A stretch of DNA of 64,000 nucleotides from Plotosus lineatus (Eukaryota; Chordata; Actinopteri; Siluriformes; Plotosidae), in assembly GCA_024760905.1 (NCBI GenBank), contig CM045751.1:14204501-14268500 (forward strand), read 5' to 3'. Within the stretch, counting starts at the first letter, position 1. Each line of letters starts with the position of its first letter. The notes below the pieces were generated by a model. The model searched no databases, had not been told where the DNA came from, and worked only from the letters and a program-made list of their open reading frames with translations. The position numbers and the translations under genes were made by a program. Positions 21,978-38,285 of the stretch are shown here, in pieces.

Positions 21978-22799
21978 ACGGTTTTAAATCGCCTATATTG
22001 TTATTTGTAGATGATCAAGGGTAATTTAGCATCCCCCAAAATCTAATAATTATTCTATTATAACTCTTAAAGACAGAATTAACGAGATAGACACACAAAC
22101 ATCTCACATTTCGTGTCATTGTAAATGCAATGTAGTTCAGAAAAATACCAGCAAGTCGATTTTACTTTATTTTCCTTTGGTTTATTTGCATGCAAGTTCA
22201 TAACCCTGTTTCAGACAGAACCATAAAAAGAGTAAGTAAAGTCAAGTAAAGAGCTGCACTTCCACTCTTCTTCACTGTCCAAATGAATTCAACACAGATT
22301 AATTTGCATGAGTTTTAGAGCAGAGGTCATCACATGGTGGGTCACAATCTGGATGCGGACACGGAGGATCAATCCAAGCACTCAACAAATATAAAAGAGA
22401 GTAGAAAAATCAGCCACAGCTCAGCAACTCCGATGAGGATGCTCGTGGTTAACCATACGCATTTTATGCAAATTTTCTAATTATTTATCATATAGTGAAA
22501 CAAACACATGAAATGAATGAGATTTATTGAAGGAACTAATATTCAGATTTATGCACTGCCTAAAAGCAGAGCTCCACAAAAGACTTTTGTACGGTAGGTT
22601 TGTTTCTTTTGCTTTAATAGTTCATTTATTATGTGGTCGATGTTATAAACAGTAAAGTCATGTTCTCCAGAAAAATGAGGAGAAACCAAAAACACTTGGA
22701 AAAAAAAAAGAAAAAAAGAAACATTTGTCCTAATATGCATCCCCAGATTCTGGCACTCATCAGGCAAAACAGCAAACAGTCAGCATCCTGCTTCATAAC
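21978..22799. other. unannotated AT-rich sequence
   Basis: No gene or repeat family is recognised. An A-rich stretch lies at about 22700-22720. Confidence 0.45.
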
Positions 22800-22914
22800 G
22801 GCCAATCAACCGTGAGCTGATTTCAGCCTCGTGATGCAACAGCCAATCAAAACCTGTTGCATGACAGCCAATCAAGCATCACGATACATAACAGGCGGCT
22901 GTTTCCGTGTGCAG

Positions 22915-23359
22915 TTTGAATGTTCGCCCCGTACTTGTGTTGATTCTCTCTGGGTACCTTGGTTTCCTCCCACAGTCAAAAAATAGGCTGTTCCAGATTG
23001 CCTGTAGGTTGGTTTTTTTTTTGTTTCGTTTTATGTGTGTTGCCCTATGATGGTCTAGCAAGCTATTCATTGTGTATCCCAGTGGTCTCCAACCTTTTTT
23101 GCACCAGGGACCAGTTTTATGTTTGAAAATGTTTCCACGGACCAGTTAGAGTCTACTCCGTAGTCTTGTTTTGGTGGCTGTCATCGCAGAAAACCCCGCC
23201 TCACAAATATATGTGGTTAGAAATGGAAACGGAAAAATGCAAATGATCAATACAGAAACGGATGAAGGACTTTCAGTGTTTCGGTGGCAATGTCAAAAAC
23301 AGTCGTTTTTCAAAACAAGATCCGGAAGCTCGAATTAAAAAAAAAATATATATATATAC

Positions 23360-23412
<53 letters not shown>

Positions 23413-23560
23413 GCATCATGAAAGATTTTGTTTGCGGACCGGAATCAAATAAGCCACGAACCTGGGGTTGGGGACCCCTGGTGTACCCTACACATTCACA
23501 GTATGTTGGCTGAGATAGGTGTAGCCCTTCCGTGTCCTCAGCAGTCAGATTAAGAGGTTC
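22915..23560 (+). mobile_element. tRNA-SINE type E fragment split by a hAT MITE
   Basis: The left part (GTTCGCCCCGTACTTGTGTT ... TTTCCTCCCACAGTCAAAAA ... TGCCCTATGATGGTCTAGC) and the right part (GGCTGAGATAGGTGTAGCCC ... GATTAAGAGGTTCAGAAATG) join as one SINE body once 23080-23480 is removed. The tRNA head is missing. Confidence 0.75.
23080..23480. mobile_element. hAT-like non-autonomous element
   Basis: A 401-bp unit with ends CAGTGGTCTCCAACC and GGTTGGGGACCCCTG. It is flanked by an 8-bp duplication, GTGTATCC (23072-23079) and GTGTACCC (23481-23488), with one mismatch. CAGNGG ends plus an 8-bp duplication are the hAT pattern. The interior has a TA microsatellite (about 23346-23408) and no transposase. 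Confidence 0.88.
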
Positions 23561-23570
23561 AGAAATGAAA

Positions 23571-23688
23571 AGAAAGGGCATCCGACGTAAAATCCTATGC
23601 CAAATCAAATGTGCCAATCAGATAATTCGCTGTAGCGACTCCCGAGAAAGGAAAAAAAAAATGCCGAAAGGAAAAGAAGAAGAAGAAA
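23571..23688 (+). mobile_element. tRNA-SINE A tail fragment
   Basis: Only the 3' part is present: GGGCATCCGACGTAAAATCC ... AATTCGCTGTAGCGACTCCC then ATGCCGAAAGGAAAAGAAG. It directly follows the end of another SINE body. Confidence 0.88.
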
Positions 23689-24727
23689 ATATGCCACAGA
23701 AATATTGGGAGGTTGCGTACGAAGACCAATTCCGACAACGAAAGCAGACCAGCATCATTTTAAAGAGTAGAAAGAGTTTGACTGTGTCAAAGATTGACGA
23801 ACACATTGATAGACAACATGCAACTAACAGATAAAAATCAAATAAATATGACAAAGGAAAATAATCTTTTAAATCCCATCTAAACAATCGAGTTCTTATA
23901 TCGAGAGCCTTGTAATAACTCAAAAACAGCTGGAGTTGGATTGTGAGATGGTTTTATTGCTAGGACTATTGCTATTGCTGCTAGTTAAGAAAAGCTCAGA
24001 AACAAACCCACTCAAGTATTCGAGAGAATCACCTCAGGCTTGTTTTCTTTTTTTTTTTTAATTGCTGAAGAACTGCTTAAGAGGTTGAGGTTCAATCTGA
24101 TCAAAAGGCAACATTTTCTCAGAACATCGATGAATGCCTGTGGTTTTTTAAAAGGCACTGGTGATTAAATTTGCATTTCTCCATTACTTTACACTATTAA
24201 CGCCTTGAGGAAAGGATTTATAAAGGCTTAAAACAGATCCCGATTGACTACTGCGATCAAATGGATGAGAATCCAGACAAAATGGTGAGTTAATTAAAAT
24301 GAACCGCCTAAATCACCACTGGAACTCATCACAAGGCTTATAGACTTACACTGCATACACAGACCAGTTGTAATTAACGCTGTGTACTCTAATTGGTGCT
24401 ATTAAGTACTTCTGAATAAATAAACTCGAAGATGCTTTTAGGGAGAACAACAACCACAAAAAAAAAAAAAAAAAAAAAAAAAAAGAATAATGAACAAGCT
24501 CAATATTCCCGAGAATATATTTTAACCTTCCCTCTAATTCGAAATCTATAGAGATTCATACAATGAAATACGTTTGAGTTAACCATGAATGTAAACCTTG
24601 TGTTTAGATGCATCTCAGCATGTGTAATTTATATAAAAGGAGGAATATTCATAGGTTATGTTCGTCTGATACATTTTGCTTGATTTATCAATGTATACCA
24701 GGAATTACATCCAAAAATTTACTACAA
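23689..24727. other. unannotated sequence with long poly(A)
   Basis: No gene is seen. A 26-nt A run lies at about 24459-24484. Short frames have no domain. Confidence 0.45.
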
Positions 24728-25047
24728 AAGCACCACGGTATTGGAGTGGTTAGCATGGCTGCCTCACAGCTTAAAAGTCCGCGCGCTCGGCGAGAGTATT
24801 TGAGTGGGGAGTTGGCATGTTCTTCCCACGCCGGTGTGGGTTACATCCAGGTGCACTGATTTCCTCTCACAGGCCACAGACCGGCACATTAGGCTAACCG
24901 GCTGGTCCATATCGCCCCTAGGGTGAGGTTGGGTGTGTATTGGCTCTGCAATGGTCTTTCGAGGAAGTCAGGATATACCCTGCCTTCACCCAGTCTCAGC
25001 TGAGATAGGTTCCACTGTCCCTGATACCATAGTAGAAATAAGTGGTT
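24728..25047 (+). mobile_element. tRNA-SINE type E, nearly full length
   Basis: A-box region CACCACGGTATTGGAGTGG then TTAGCATGGCTGCCTCACAG, a degenerate B-box region, GTTGGCATGTTCTTCCCACG, TTTCCTCTCACAGGCCACAG, and a tail ...AGATAGGTTCCACTGTCC. It is the same family as the host SINEs at 22915-23560 and 48560-49115. The tail is interrupted by the TIR element that follows and seems to resume as AATAAGTGAGTGACTG near 25546. Confidence 0.8.
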
Positions 25048-25541
25048 TATACCCCCTTCTTACTGGACTACAGCATGCAAGGATCGTAGCGGAAAGGCGC
25101 GGAACGCAGTCTACGGAAGAGCTTCGGCATTTTTACACGGAAAATGGGTGAAAAATCCTACGGAAAAGTGGAAATTCTTATACCCCCATTTCACTGGACT
25201 ACAGCATGCAAGGATCGTAGCGGAAAGGCGCGGAACGCAGTCTACAGAAGAGCTTCAGCATTTTTACACGGAAAATGGGTGAAAATCCTACGGAAAAGTG
25301 GAAATTCTTACACTCTCGGAACGTTCACAACATGTGCGAAACAGGTACGGCAAAGTACGCCAAAGTGACCCCACGGAGCACTCATGGAATATTTTGGCCT
25401 GCAGGAAGCATATGGAAGTGGAGGAAGACTTGAGGAATAACTACGGAATCACACGGTAGATGAGGGAATTGCGGAACGCTTGAGGATGACAACATTTTTG
25501 CTTCCGTAAGTCTGCCGTGCTCCAGTGAAATGGAGGTAATA
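25048..25541. mobile_element. unclassified TIR element with 131-bp internal tandem duplication
   Basis: The left ends read TATACCCCC then TTTCACTGGACTAC. The right end in reverse reads TATTACCTCCATTTCACTGG, giving inverted ends of about 20 bp. The left 131 bp (25048-25178) is repeated in tandem from 25179 with few changes. It sits inside the tail of a type E SINE. The target duplication is unclear, possibly a short TA-rich one. No transposase is present and no family is assigned. Confidence 0.6.
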
Positions 25542-25565
25542 GCAAATAAGTGAGTGACTGATCAA

Positions 25566-28850
<3,285 letters not shown>

Positions 28851-29345
28851 GAGCGATGGCGGTTGACTGCATTTTAAATTAGCGAACTCCAATTTTCTTT
28901 TGTGGCGGTGATGTTAATTAATCTCTCATCATTTTTTTCCGTACTTTTTTGTTTTAGAAAATCAGCTTTCGCTGTCGCGCCTTGAAAGAGGAGGAATTAT
29001 GTTCCGCCTTTTCCGCATTCTCTTCCTCCTGCCCGCCATATACCCCTCATCCAGTCCTCAGCGTCCTTTGTGAGAGTACAGTAATGCATTCGCAGAGTTT
29101 TTGTATAGGAATGAAGGAATGGCATGTGATCATCGTCCATGGCAGAGAAAAAGCACAAAAAATATACAAAATACCTAAAAAACAAATAAATTCTTCTTCG
29201 TAAGTTATAGGAACACTCAGGAACAGATGGAGGCAGTCATAAATTATCCGCTTCATTTGCATATTCCTGGCAAGAGACATTATGCAAATCGCAGTTCATT
29301 TACATAATGGATTCCTCTTGTTGCCTCAGTTGGCTCGTTCTCGTT
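28851..29345. promoter_or_regulatory. possible developmental cis-regulatory block
   Basis: Repeat-free sequence with homeodomain-type cores (TTAATTAATC, TAAATTAGCG) and two perfect octamers in opposite orientation 27 bp apart: ATTTGCAT at 29255-29262 and ATGCAAAT at 29282-29289. The regulatory role is inferred from motif texture only. Confidence 0.25.
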
Positions 29346-32300
29346 TTTATTTAATAACAGGAAAAAAGGAGAGAAAGTGAAAAAAGTCAAAGTGAGCCCC
29401 TCAGAGCCAGAGGCGGACGTTCTGAACGTGACTGTGGTGTTGCTAGAACGCTACCTGCTTGACTCAAAGCAGCGAGAGGGAAAATTGACCAATAGGAAAA
29501 AAGAGAGAATTTTCCTTTAACATGTTTATATTCTGTAATAGTTTATCCACTCAGCTGGATGAGAAGAGCGGAGGGAGTGTGTGTTGTTTACAGAGTGCAT
29601 GCGCATGATTGCGGTTCTCGCGCTTATGAATCTGTACTACTTTTCACATTGCTGTAAGCAGCTGCCAGACTAATTAACAGCAGTTGGCAGACTCTGTATT
29701 GTTGGGTGTTTTTTTTTTGGCAGGAGGGGGGTTGTGGTTGGTGATGGTGGTGGTGGTGATGGTGGTGGTGGTGGTGGTGGGGGGTGTGAACAGGTTGACT
29801 TATTACTGAATAATTAAAAGCAGCTCAGGCTCTCGTTTTTTAACAAATCGCAAACAAAAATCGGAAAAAGAGAGAGAGCAGGGTGTGTACGCAAACCATT
29901 TAATCAACGTGGGTAATTTAAGCTAATTCACAAAGCATTGTTAAGCGAGTGAAATCAGGGGAGACAAGAGATAATTACGAAGAAGACATGTGTGCCAGGC
30001 TTACGGCAAAAACTCTGCGATGATGCCTCAACTTTTTAGTTTTAGCTGAAATTGTGCAGGTGCATGAACATAATATAAATATTTAAATATATAAATATAC
30101 TAGCAAATTTCTACAATGAATGGAGAGCTGATATGAATACATGAAAAAATAACTATGTGGTGAAAAAAAGGGGGGGGGATAGGAGGGGCAAACAAAACGG
30201 GAGCAGTGTGAATTAAGAGCGAGGTGGTAGCAAGGCGTGAACTCTGGATTATTTATAATAAAGCACTGTTTTAAAGTCTTTACAGGCAGAGCAGACAGAA
30301 AAATATGCACTGCAATCCGTTACAGTCCAGTAAGCTTCTTCCGCATTCCTCACTCCTCCACTAGCATGGAAGATGGTGGCAGTAGGAGGTTTCTGCCACA
30401 CTGCCAGCGCCAACGTGCAGAACAGTTCAAGGCAAGCCGGACGTGCGGCCGATGCCAGGCTAAAGAGGAAGGCAGAGATTCAGCTTTGAGAATCAATTAA
30501 CCCAGTATGTTAATTAATGTCAAGTTTATAGAACAAAAAGGGGTGGGTGAGTGGACGTGTACATGTGCTGGGGGGTGATTAGAGGAAGAGCTGAAAATAG
30601 CAAAAGGGGCGGGTGCAAATAAAAAAAAAAAAAAAAATTACAGAGAAAAGACAGAGCGGAGAGAGGGTGGGCAAGCAAGAGAAACAAGCAGCGAATGTGG
30701 ATGGCAGGAAAAAGCTGGCACGGCGCCATCCATTCACAAGTAGCGCCAAGGAGGACTGGCGTTCGTATGTAGACGGTAGGTGGGTAAATGGACCAAAAAA
30801 AAAAAAAAAAAAAGAGGACTGGCATCATTTGGCTTAAACTGTTAAACGAGCAAGTTTTTTTTGTTGTTGTTGTGTTTAGTATACAGCCAAATATCAGACA
30901 TATATTGGGGGCTTTTGAGTGGAAAGTGCAGACTCGAATTTTTAAAAAAAGACGACAACGACGACGAACCCATCTGCTGGCCATGGTTACTACAGGAGTA
31001 CAGATGACTAGAACACAACTGAACTTCACACAATGGGCACAGGTTGAGTGGCACTTCAGCATACAGCATTATTTCATTACTTCTAAAAAGCAATGCCACA
31101 GTAAACGATGCCAGCTGTTAAAACTCCTCTCTCCACCAGGACAGGAGAATACAAAGACTACAAGAGAGACCAAAGATGGATAAAGTTGCTATGGTGGCGC
31201 TGTCCGAAGAGTGGCAAAGGGGCGGGACATACGGAAGCGCCTCCCTCAGTTTTCCTCCCTCAGCATTATTCCCAGTGTGCCAGGTGGGCAGCTAGGCAGT
31301 AGACGCCATGCCAACGTCCCTGCTGACAGCTGTAGTGCAGCTGCATAAAGCAAGGCAGCTTTGTGCTCCATCATCTCCGGAGACTTCACGGCGACATTCT
31401 GTTTTCGAATTATGCCACAGTTATGGCACGGCTCCAAACACGATGCCCTGAACAGGACGGGTGGCAAACCGCTCGGGCATCTGTTGCGGATAGATGGAAC
31501 AGAGCTGGGAACGATAAACGGAGATCCTGTGCCCGTCGCGGGTCGGTTGTTGGAGATGAGGAGAATCCAGAACAAACAAAGACGTTAGAATGCCGTCGTT
31601 GGCTAATTAAACACACAAAAGTTTATTCTGGTAATTAGCAAGACGGACTCATTGAAAGGACCCTCCCCCTCGAAAAAAACAATGGGGGGGGGAGAAAAAA
31701 AAAAGCGGTAAGCTGGTATGTAGAAGGGGTGGATGGTGATGATGGTTGCTTTTCTGTGCCAAACCCCTCCATTTCTTTGACCAGAGTAATTTTCTCCTCA
31801 CAAAGTACCACCTCGACAAGCCGCCTGCCACTCACCGCTGCGAAGAGGAACGTCTACCGTGGGCATTGCCGCTGCAGATTCTGCCAATCGCTCTCTTGCA
31901 GCAAGAGGAGGGACCAAGAAAGGACCTGAGGGACTGTGCCAAGGGCATGAGCAGCTGTTTACAAAAGCCACATAAAAAGGAGAGAATCAGCAAACACAGC
32001 GATGCATACTAATGAACCGCCACATAAAATTATAATCGAGTCGACAGACGGGAATTAATTTATGCTTTCCCCTCTTAACGAACCGTTAATTAACCTTGAT
32101 TCGTTAAAACGAAAATCACGTCCGTTCAATCTGTTCCGGGGATGCGGATTTCATTCGGTCAAGATCAACTTTTTAATGGGAGGGGGTAAAAAGAGGTGGA
32201 CCAAAACACGAACCTCTACCTTAGAAGCAAGCAAAGCTATGACACAGAGGTAGGCATGCAAAGAAGGGCAAACAGGCGTGTATGTGAGTGAGAGTGCGTG

Positions 32301-32819
32301 TGTGTGATTTATCTACATCCACAGCAATCGCCAGAGAGATGAATGGCTCAGGCAGTAGACTGGACACCATCAAGTAGCACGAGAAGACGAGGGGGATGGC
32401 ACTACAACCAACAGCTGAGACAACAGCTGAGCAAGAACTTGGTGGAGGGGGCACAGAAGGCAGAGGGACAAGCCTGCAGCCACAATGCCAGACACTTAAT
32501 GGAGGCAGAAGCCGCCCCTCTAACCTGCCTGTAACTCCACCAAACGGCGCAGGGGGGTTGTGGGAACATTTCCTGCACCCTAATTTTGCCCCCACCTTGC
32601 CACCCGATGAAGAAACTGCCAAACTCCTCCCTGCTTTTGTTTTTGTTTCGGGTTTACCGTCTGACACAGATGTAACGAAGATAGTATCAACTGTTCGTTC
32701 GTGCCGGGCTTGGTATCGCACGGGTTCGGGGAGAGTGCTACAGTGGTTCCCGCAAAAAAAAAAAAAAAAAAACCGCTACGGGCACGGGGCACAGAGCCAA
32801 GGATGGGCGCCGCCGGAAT
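29346..32819. other. unannotated repeat-poor stretch
   Basis: No transposon family and no convincing exon is seen. It contains a GGT/GAT array at about 29728-29781, A runs at about 30620-30636 and 30795-30812, and purine-rich segments. AT-rich homeobox-like words recur (TTAATTAATG near 30510, GTTAATTAACC near 32085). It may be part of a larger regulatory landscape. Confidence 0.35.
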
Positions 32820-33400
32820 GAGAAAGCGCGGATGGTATCATTAAATTCATTTTAATTTGTTAAAACGCGCCGCGACAATTAAAACAGGAATTAGCATGGG
32901 GGATGGGGCATCATCAACTTATGGTAATCGTGAATGGATTACCCAAACTTTTCCTTACAGTTTTTCATCCTTGTGGATTTTTTATTTTTTATTTATTTTT
33001 TTTTGGGTGGATGAGGGGCATGACTGTGGAATATGAATAATTGAAGAAGTCATCCAAAGGGAGGGATTATAAGATCTTTGTGCTTCCTACACTGCCTTGG
33101 CATAACCTTCAAAATGACACAGCCAAGGCTGCCATCAGGATGGGCTTGGCAAATGCTGGCATCCTTGAGAGGGATCTCGACTACGATTGCTTATTGAGCA
33201 TTCGTTATGCGCGTTTGTTAATTGCTTTAAGCTTTAATTCGTTGTGGTTCCGTGGTTTACGTGGTTTTTTTTTTCCCGCGGAATATATGTGGATATTGTA
33301 ACCATCTGGAGCTAATGAGGTTTTGAGGATCTACCTATTTTAATTCCCCTAGGATGTTAATTGCGCCTTGTCTTCATTATGCAAATGGATTACAAAAAAG
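32820..33400. promoter_or_regulatory. possible conserved noncoding block
   Basis: Contains CATTAAATTCATTTTAATTT, CAGGAATTAGCATGG, and an octamer ATGCAAAT at 33379-33386. The 86-codon frame at 33041-33301 has no recognised domain. Confidence 0.22.
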
Positions 33401-33429
33401 AAGAAAAAAATGACTGCTAATACAGACAA

Positions 33430-33506
33430 GGAAAGAGAGAGGGGGAGAGGGGGAGACATGAAGAAAAGAAAGGGAGAATTTTTTTTTCTTCCCCTTCCTT
33501 CTCCAT
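33430..33506. repeat. purine tract joined to pyrimidine tract
   Basis: GA/GGG-rich text (33430-33478) flips to T/C-rich text (33480-33506), giving a near hairpin or mirror arrangement. Confidence 0.6.
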
Positions 33507-33769
33507 AAGCCAGCATTCACATAATACCACACTTCATGCAAACAAGCAGAGAAAAGCTACTGCAATGCCTGGCAAGGCTAGTCTCTTCCAAGTCCTTCCT
33601 GGGAATCCTTGTCTGTCTCTCCTTGCTGACTGCAGCTACGTCTTTCACCTGCCAAGGATCGCAGCTTGAACTGTATGTGGATCTTACCTTAAAAAAAAAA
33701 AAAGAAAAAAAAAAGAAGAAGAAAAAAAAAAAAACATGGCCGAGAGAAACCCTGCCTGGAATTTAATTT

Positions 33770-34260
33770 CTCGCGATTGGATATTACCGTCGTTATTAAA
33801 ACGACGAGTCCTCGGGTGTTATTAGCGTTGAGATTTGATACAGTGTGGTGTCGTTTGACGGGCAAAGCGGAACGGAGAAAAGACAACAAGACTGTGGACG
33901 GGGACCGGCTAATGTCCTCTGTGCTTAATCATCATACAGCAGAATGGTTTTATGCATATTTCATTTGCATATCATTAAATCGCTAAGGCACACTGGCAAC
34001 TGGCAACGCAGAGCCGGGAATGGAGGAGCGTAAATTGAAAAAAAAAAAAAAAAAAAAAGGAAAGGAAAGAGCGCCTCATTATGCGATGACAATCTTCAAA
34101 GCCGAGTGCCTGCTTTTCCGGCAACCAGCCAGTTCGTTTTAATTCAACATTAATTGGAGGGGGCGGGTGGTGGGCAGAGGGTGTGCTCAACCTTTCCGAC
34201 ATGGATTAATTGATCTGTGGAGCATGAAGACTTCCATGTAACAAATCTGCCTAAACTATG
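33770..34260. promoter_or_regulatory. possible conserved noncoding block
   Basis: A TTTATGCATATTTCATTTGC region with a perfect octamer at 33963-33970, followed by CATTAAATCGC and AACATTAATTGG. An A run at about 34038-34058 interrupts it. Inferred from motif density only. Confidence 0.22.
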
Positions 34261-36452
34261 AGGATACATTATTTGTACATATTAACGGAATCATTAAAAC
34301 GTAAAGGATCGTCAATTCTCATTCATTTTCCACAAAGAAATGGATTACATTTCCCCTTTTTTTTATATATCAGCACCAATGATGATAAACTTCAGATTTT
34401 TTTTAATTACAACCTGTGGATGCAAAATGATCATGAAAAGAAGTACGCTAGGATGTGCTGTTCCACTGAATAAAACGATTACACTTTGGATAACGCAGAT
34501 GCATTTTAAAGGAAAAGTTTAATTTTTGCATGCGGTTGTGACGACAGCCTGGCACCAGGGATGGCACGATCCCGAGGGCACCGAGATGAGACCCGGCGAA
34601 ACACAGTGTGGGAAGAAGTGTGGGAATTGCCAGGGGCATTTTGTCTCAATCTTAGTCTTTATTTTCCCCAAGAGTAAAGTTTGGGAAGGGGGGGGAAAAA
34701 AAAAAAAAAAAAAAAAAAAAATTCTTCTTCCCCAGTTGCAACTCCACATCCAAGTGCCTGGTACACGGAGTCCTTTATGTAGCATTATTAGTACGTAAAT
34801 TACACCTGCCTGGACTGTGATTGGCCGTATTAAATCCTTATGAGCAATTAATTCTTTGCTTATATTTCCGGATTGTCCATGGCCTCTGGCTTCTTTCTAT
34901 CAGGCAGAGTGTCCTTTTCGGCAGAAGAAGATGAAATACAAAGAAATACCCATAGTACACCAATGTATCCGGTGAATTCACCGTGTTTAAACACTTAGTA
35001 ATTAATCAGGATAAAAAAGAAAGAAGGTGAAATAAAAATAGAACCTCAGCTATTTTCTCGCCTGCACATCGCTATTGAATATTCTAAATTAAATAAACTG
35101 AGATAAATTAAATAATGAGAAAACAAAATGCAATTTAATGCAAGTTTTCATGAGAAACTCTATCATCAATTTTAGCAAGTAAAAAAAAAAAAAAAAGTAG
35201 GAATAAAAAAAAAAAAAAAAAGTACTCGTATTTTAAAATTAGTTATTAAAAAGTTTTACGGTGGATTCTTTACTAAACTGCCGCAATTAGGTTACACCCA
35301 TCATCTCTGGAATCCCTCAGGTGCCAGATTTAGCATCTGTAACGGTTGCTGCGAGGGGTGAGTAATTAGAGTGAGCAATTAGCATTTATGAATACCGCGT
35401 ATGGAAAGTTGCGGGGCGAGGAGGGTGGGCAGGCAGGCTGGCACTGGGTTTTGCGCCTGCCGTTTTGGAGCCACGATTCATGCAGATGTCGCTGTAGTTC
35501 TTCGGAAATCGCTCGCTCGAGCCGGAGAGGGAGGGGAGGTAACGAGGAGCTCGTTTGGCACCGTGTACACCTCCGGCATATGGTTTTAAGATGCACACGT
35601 GTGGCGTGTGCGTGTTTGTGCAAGGGGGGCCAGAATACGTTGTCGTATGCAAGTAGTCCCATGTTAGATTTTGGGGAGGGTGGGGGTGTAATTAGCATGA
35701 GTGTTGCGTGAGTGGGGGAGTAATCATTCAGTTTGTAAAGGGAAGGAAATAAAATGCTATGTGCACACAGGCAGGGTAAGGCAGAACTGACGGGGCATCT
35801 GCATAGAGCAGACATTATATAAAGTGGTGGCATTAATATGCATAAGGAGCTGCTTTGTTGTTCACCCGGGTGCTAAAGTATTATTGTTTGGAGGCACCAG
35901 GTGCACTCTTGTTACAGTTGAGGAATGTCCCCCACCCACACCCTTTAGCATGTTAGATTATCAGACAATCTCTTGAGCTTCACGTTCTCCAAGAAAGTGA
36001 TCATCCTTCATCCTGAACTCTCTAAAATACATGACGTCACAACTGATGTGGTTAAACTTAAACCAGAAGAGTGACACGTCCCGACATGGCATTCTGAACA
36101 AGCAACACCAATTGTATCAGACACTAGCTGCTTGGACCTTTGTATGTTTTCAGAGTTAGGTTCCCACTCGTAGTGGGAGGAAGGAATCAAACTGAATGGT
36201 GGAGACAAACTGATGAGATTGTACGAATAGATGGTGAGAGCTGGAGGTAGTACTTCCCCATCTCTCAGCTCTGAGTCACTGCATCAATGTTAACTTCACT
36301 AACACTTGACCCTATCAAAGTCCCAAAAGAGCACAGGGTCCTCCGTATCTACTGTTCTGACAGCTTCATCAGTACGAGCCCCACCAGTTTCATCCCACTG
36401 GATTGGTGGTAGCTGTTAGGGGAACACCGCATAAAGGTGGCGTATCTCTGGG
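34261..36452. other. unannotated repeat-poor stretch with A runs
   Basis: No gene is recognised. A runs lie at about 34696-34721, 35181-35196 and 35205-35221. Homeobox-like words include GAGCAATTAATTC (about 34843) and GAGCAATTAGCATTTATG (about 35373). From about 35900 the sequence is ordinary and unique. Confidence 0.35.

Positions 36453-36483
<31 letters not shown>
36453..36483 (+). repeat. poly(A) tract
   Basis: A 31-nt A run in unique sequence. No retroelement body was recognised upstream. Confidence 0.85.
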
Positions 36484-36485
<2 letters not shown>

Positions 36486-38285
36486 CTATACCACGACTCT
36501 AATATACACGTATATGCATATTGCAATTTTTCCCAGGAACACCAGCTGCTTAAATTAATCGAATGTGAGCACTGGCTTCTGGTTTCATCCTCATCCTAAA
36601 GACCATGAAACAGGATGTGCTTTTCTGGTTTAATCACATCTGTTCCGTCAGACTTTGTTTTAGCAATGCAAAGACAAATAATATGACATAGGTTGCGCAA
36701 CGAGTTTTATCTCATTCAAATGCTATAAAACTGATGTCAGACAGACAGCTTAGACTGTTTGGTGAGCTCAGATGTGCTTCCGCAACATTACAGTCATTCT
36801 TTAAAAATAAGGTTACATGTAGGTTTCACATAACAAAATGGGACCCAGCACCAATCCAGCCAGAAGTGAGGACCATATTTTTTTTCTATTGCACATTATC
36901 TATGCTTATCTGAAAGATCACGGACAAACCAGCCAATCAGAAGTGCGCTTTCCTGGTGCTTCTAGAAAGAGGGAAAAGTCTGTTTACACCAGATGATTGC
37001 AAGAGGCATTTTTATCTGTTAACTGTCGTAATCACATACTTGTACATCATGTGATTGGAAAGCAGGAATTCCAAGCTAAATATTAATACCAGACATGATG
37101 GAGGAAGAATCGTCTAATAATTGTGCCATTTCTGGGATGTTTCTGAGAGAGTTGGTCACATATTTCCATCAATAAAGAGAGGCTTTGCTGCATATACGTT
37201 GGGAAATTATTAAAATAAAAGCAACAGCAACAATAACACCTGATTAATTGTAAAATCTAGATGTTTTCCTAGCATTTTATGCCAAATCATAGGTTGTACT
37301 CATTGCTTGATTCCATGACTTCCCATGACCTTTACCGATCAAATTAGTTGCCATGACTATTTAAGTTTATTTGAGCTAAACATGCTGTATTTACACTTCA
37401 AAAGAAATAAATATGTCCAAGATCTCCTGAACAAAATAAGATGAAATGAGAAGTCTTTCATGCCATACTGTGGAAATTTACATGTTGCAACTTACATCAG
37501 AATACTTCTTGATCCCGGAGGAAATTGCATCATGTACATATACACACACACACACATACCTGCCAGTAGAATAAAAAATAAAATAAAATAAAAGAAAAGA
37601 TGGATGTAAAGCGCCTGTGAAACATTGAGGATTAAGCCAGCATATGCCAATGTAATGGAAATTTGGTGAATATCCCAGCATATGTCACAGAAATTATGGG
37701 GAAGTTTTGTGTAAATTAACAGCAAGCTGGTATAAGTCGTAGTACGGCGAGGTCATCGGCGTATGTTAGCGTATGGCTCTTACATTCCGCATACACTGTC
37801 CATAATTTGTAGGAAAGTTATGCAATTGTTCACACACCTTATTTGAAATTTAATCACATGTTAAAAATAACGTCTAGTGTACTATGAACCTACGTGAAAC
37901 TTATAGTAACGAATGCCTCATGTATTGGCAGCGTTCACAACTTAGGACCAAATGATCAAGTCTTGACGTGCCTATAAAAAGTTGCTGCACAATGATTCAA
38001 ATCAGATACGCACGAGGCATCACTGTATCAACATCACCATTGTGCCCAAGGAATTGATGAGGTCATACTGATGTTGGAGGACAGTTAGAGGATATTCTCG
38101 GCTCAGCCTTGCCAGATCCTCCATCTCTCGGATGACATGGATATCTACTCCTGCTTGAGGAGTACTGACCAGGACCTCGTTTCGACCGCATTTTACATAA
38201 CAACCCCATAAAGTACTGCTAATACGCCCGTAATACTCTAGCTGTAACTTAGAAAGATGTTCAGTAAAAGTTCTGGGGATAAATA
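36484..38285. other. unannotated sequence, no gene seen
   Basis: Unique AT-rich sequence with a short CA run near 37543-37557 and an AAAAT run near 37570-37592. Confidence 0.45.

Noticed and set aside
30526..31062. 178-codon minus-strand frame
   Set aside because: Crosses A/T homopolymers giving Phe runs; no family resemblance.
32221..32721. 166-codon minus-strand frame as a gene
   Set aside because: Biased Ser/Pro/Leu composition, no domain, overlapping frames of similar size on the other strand.
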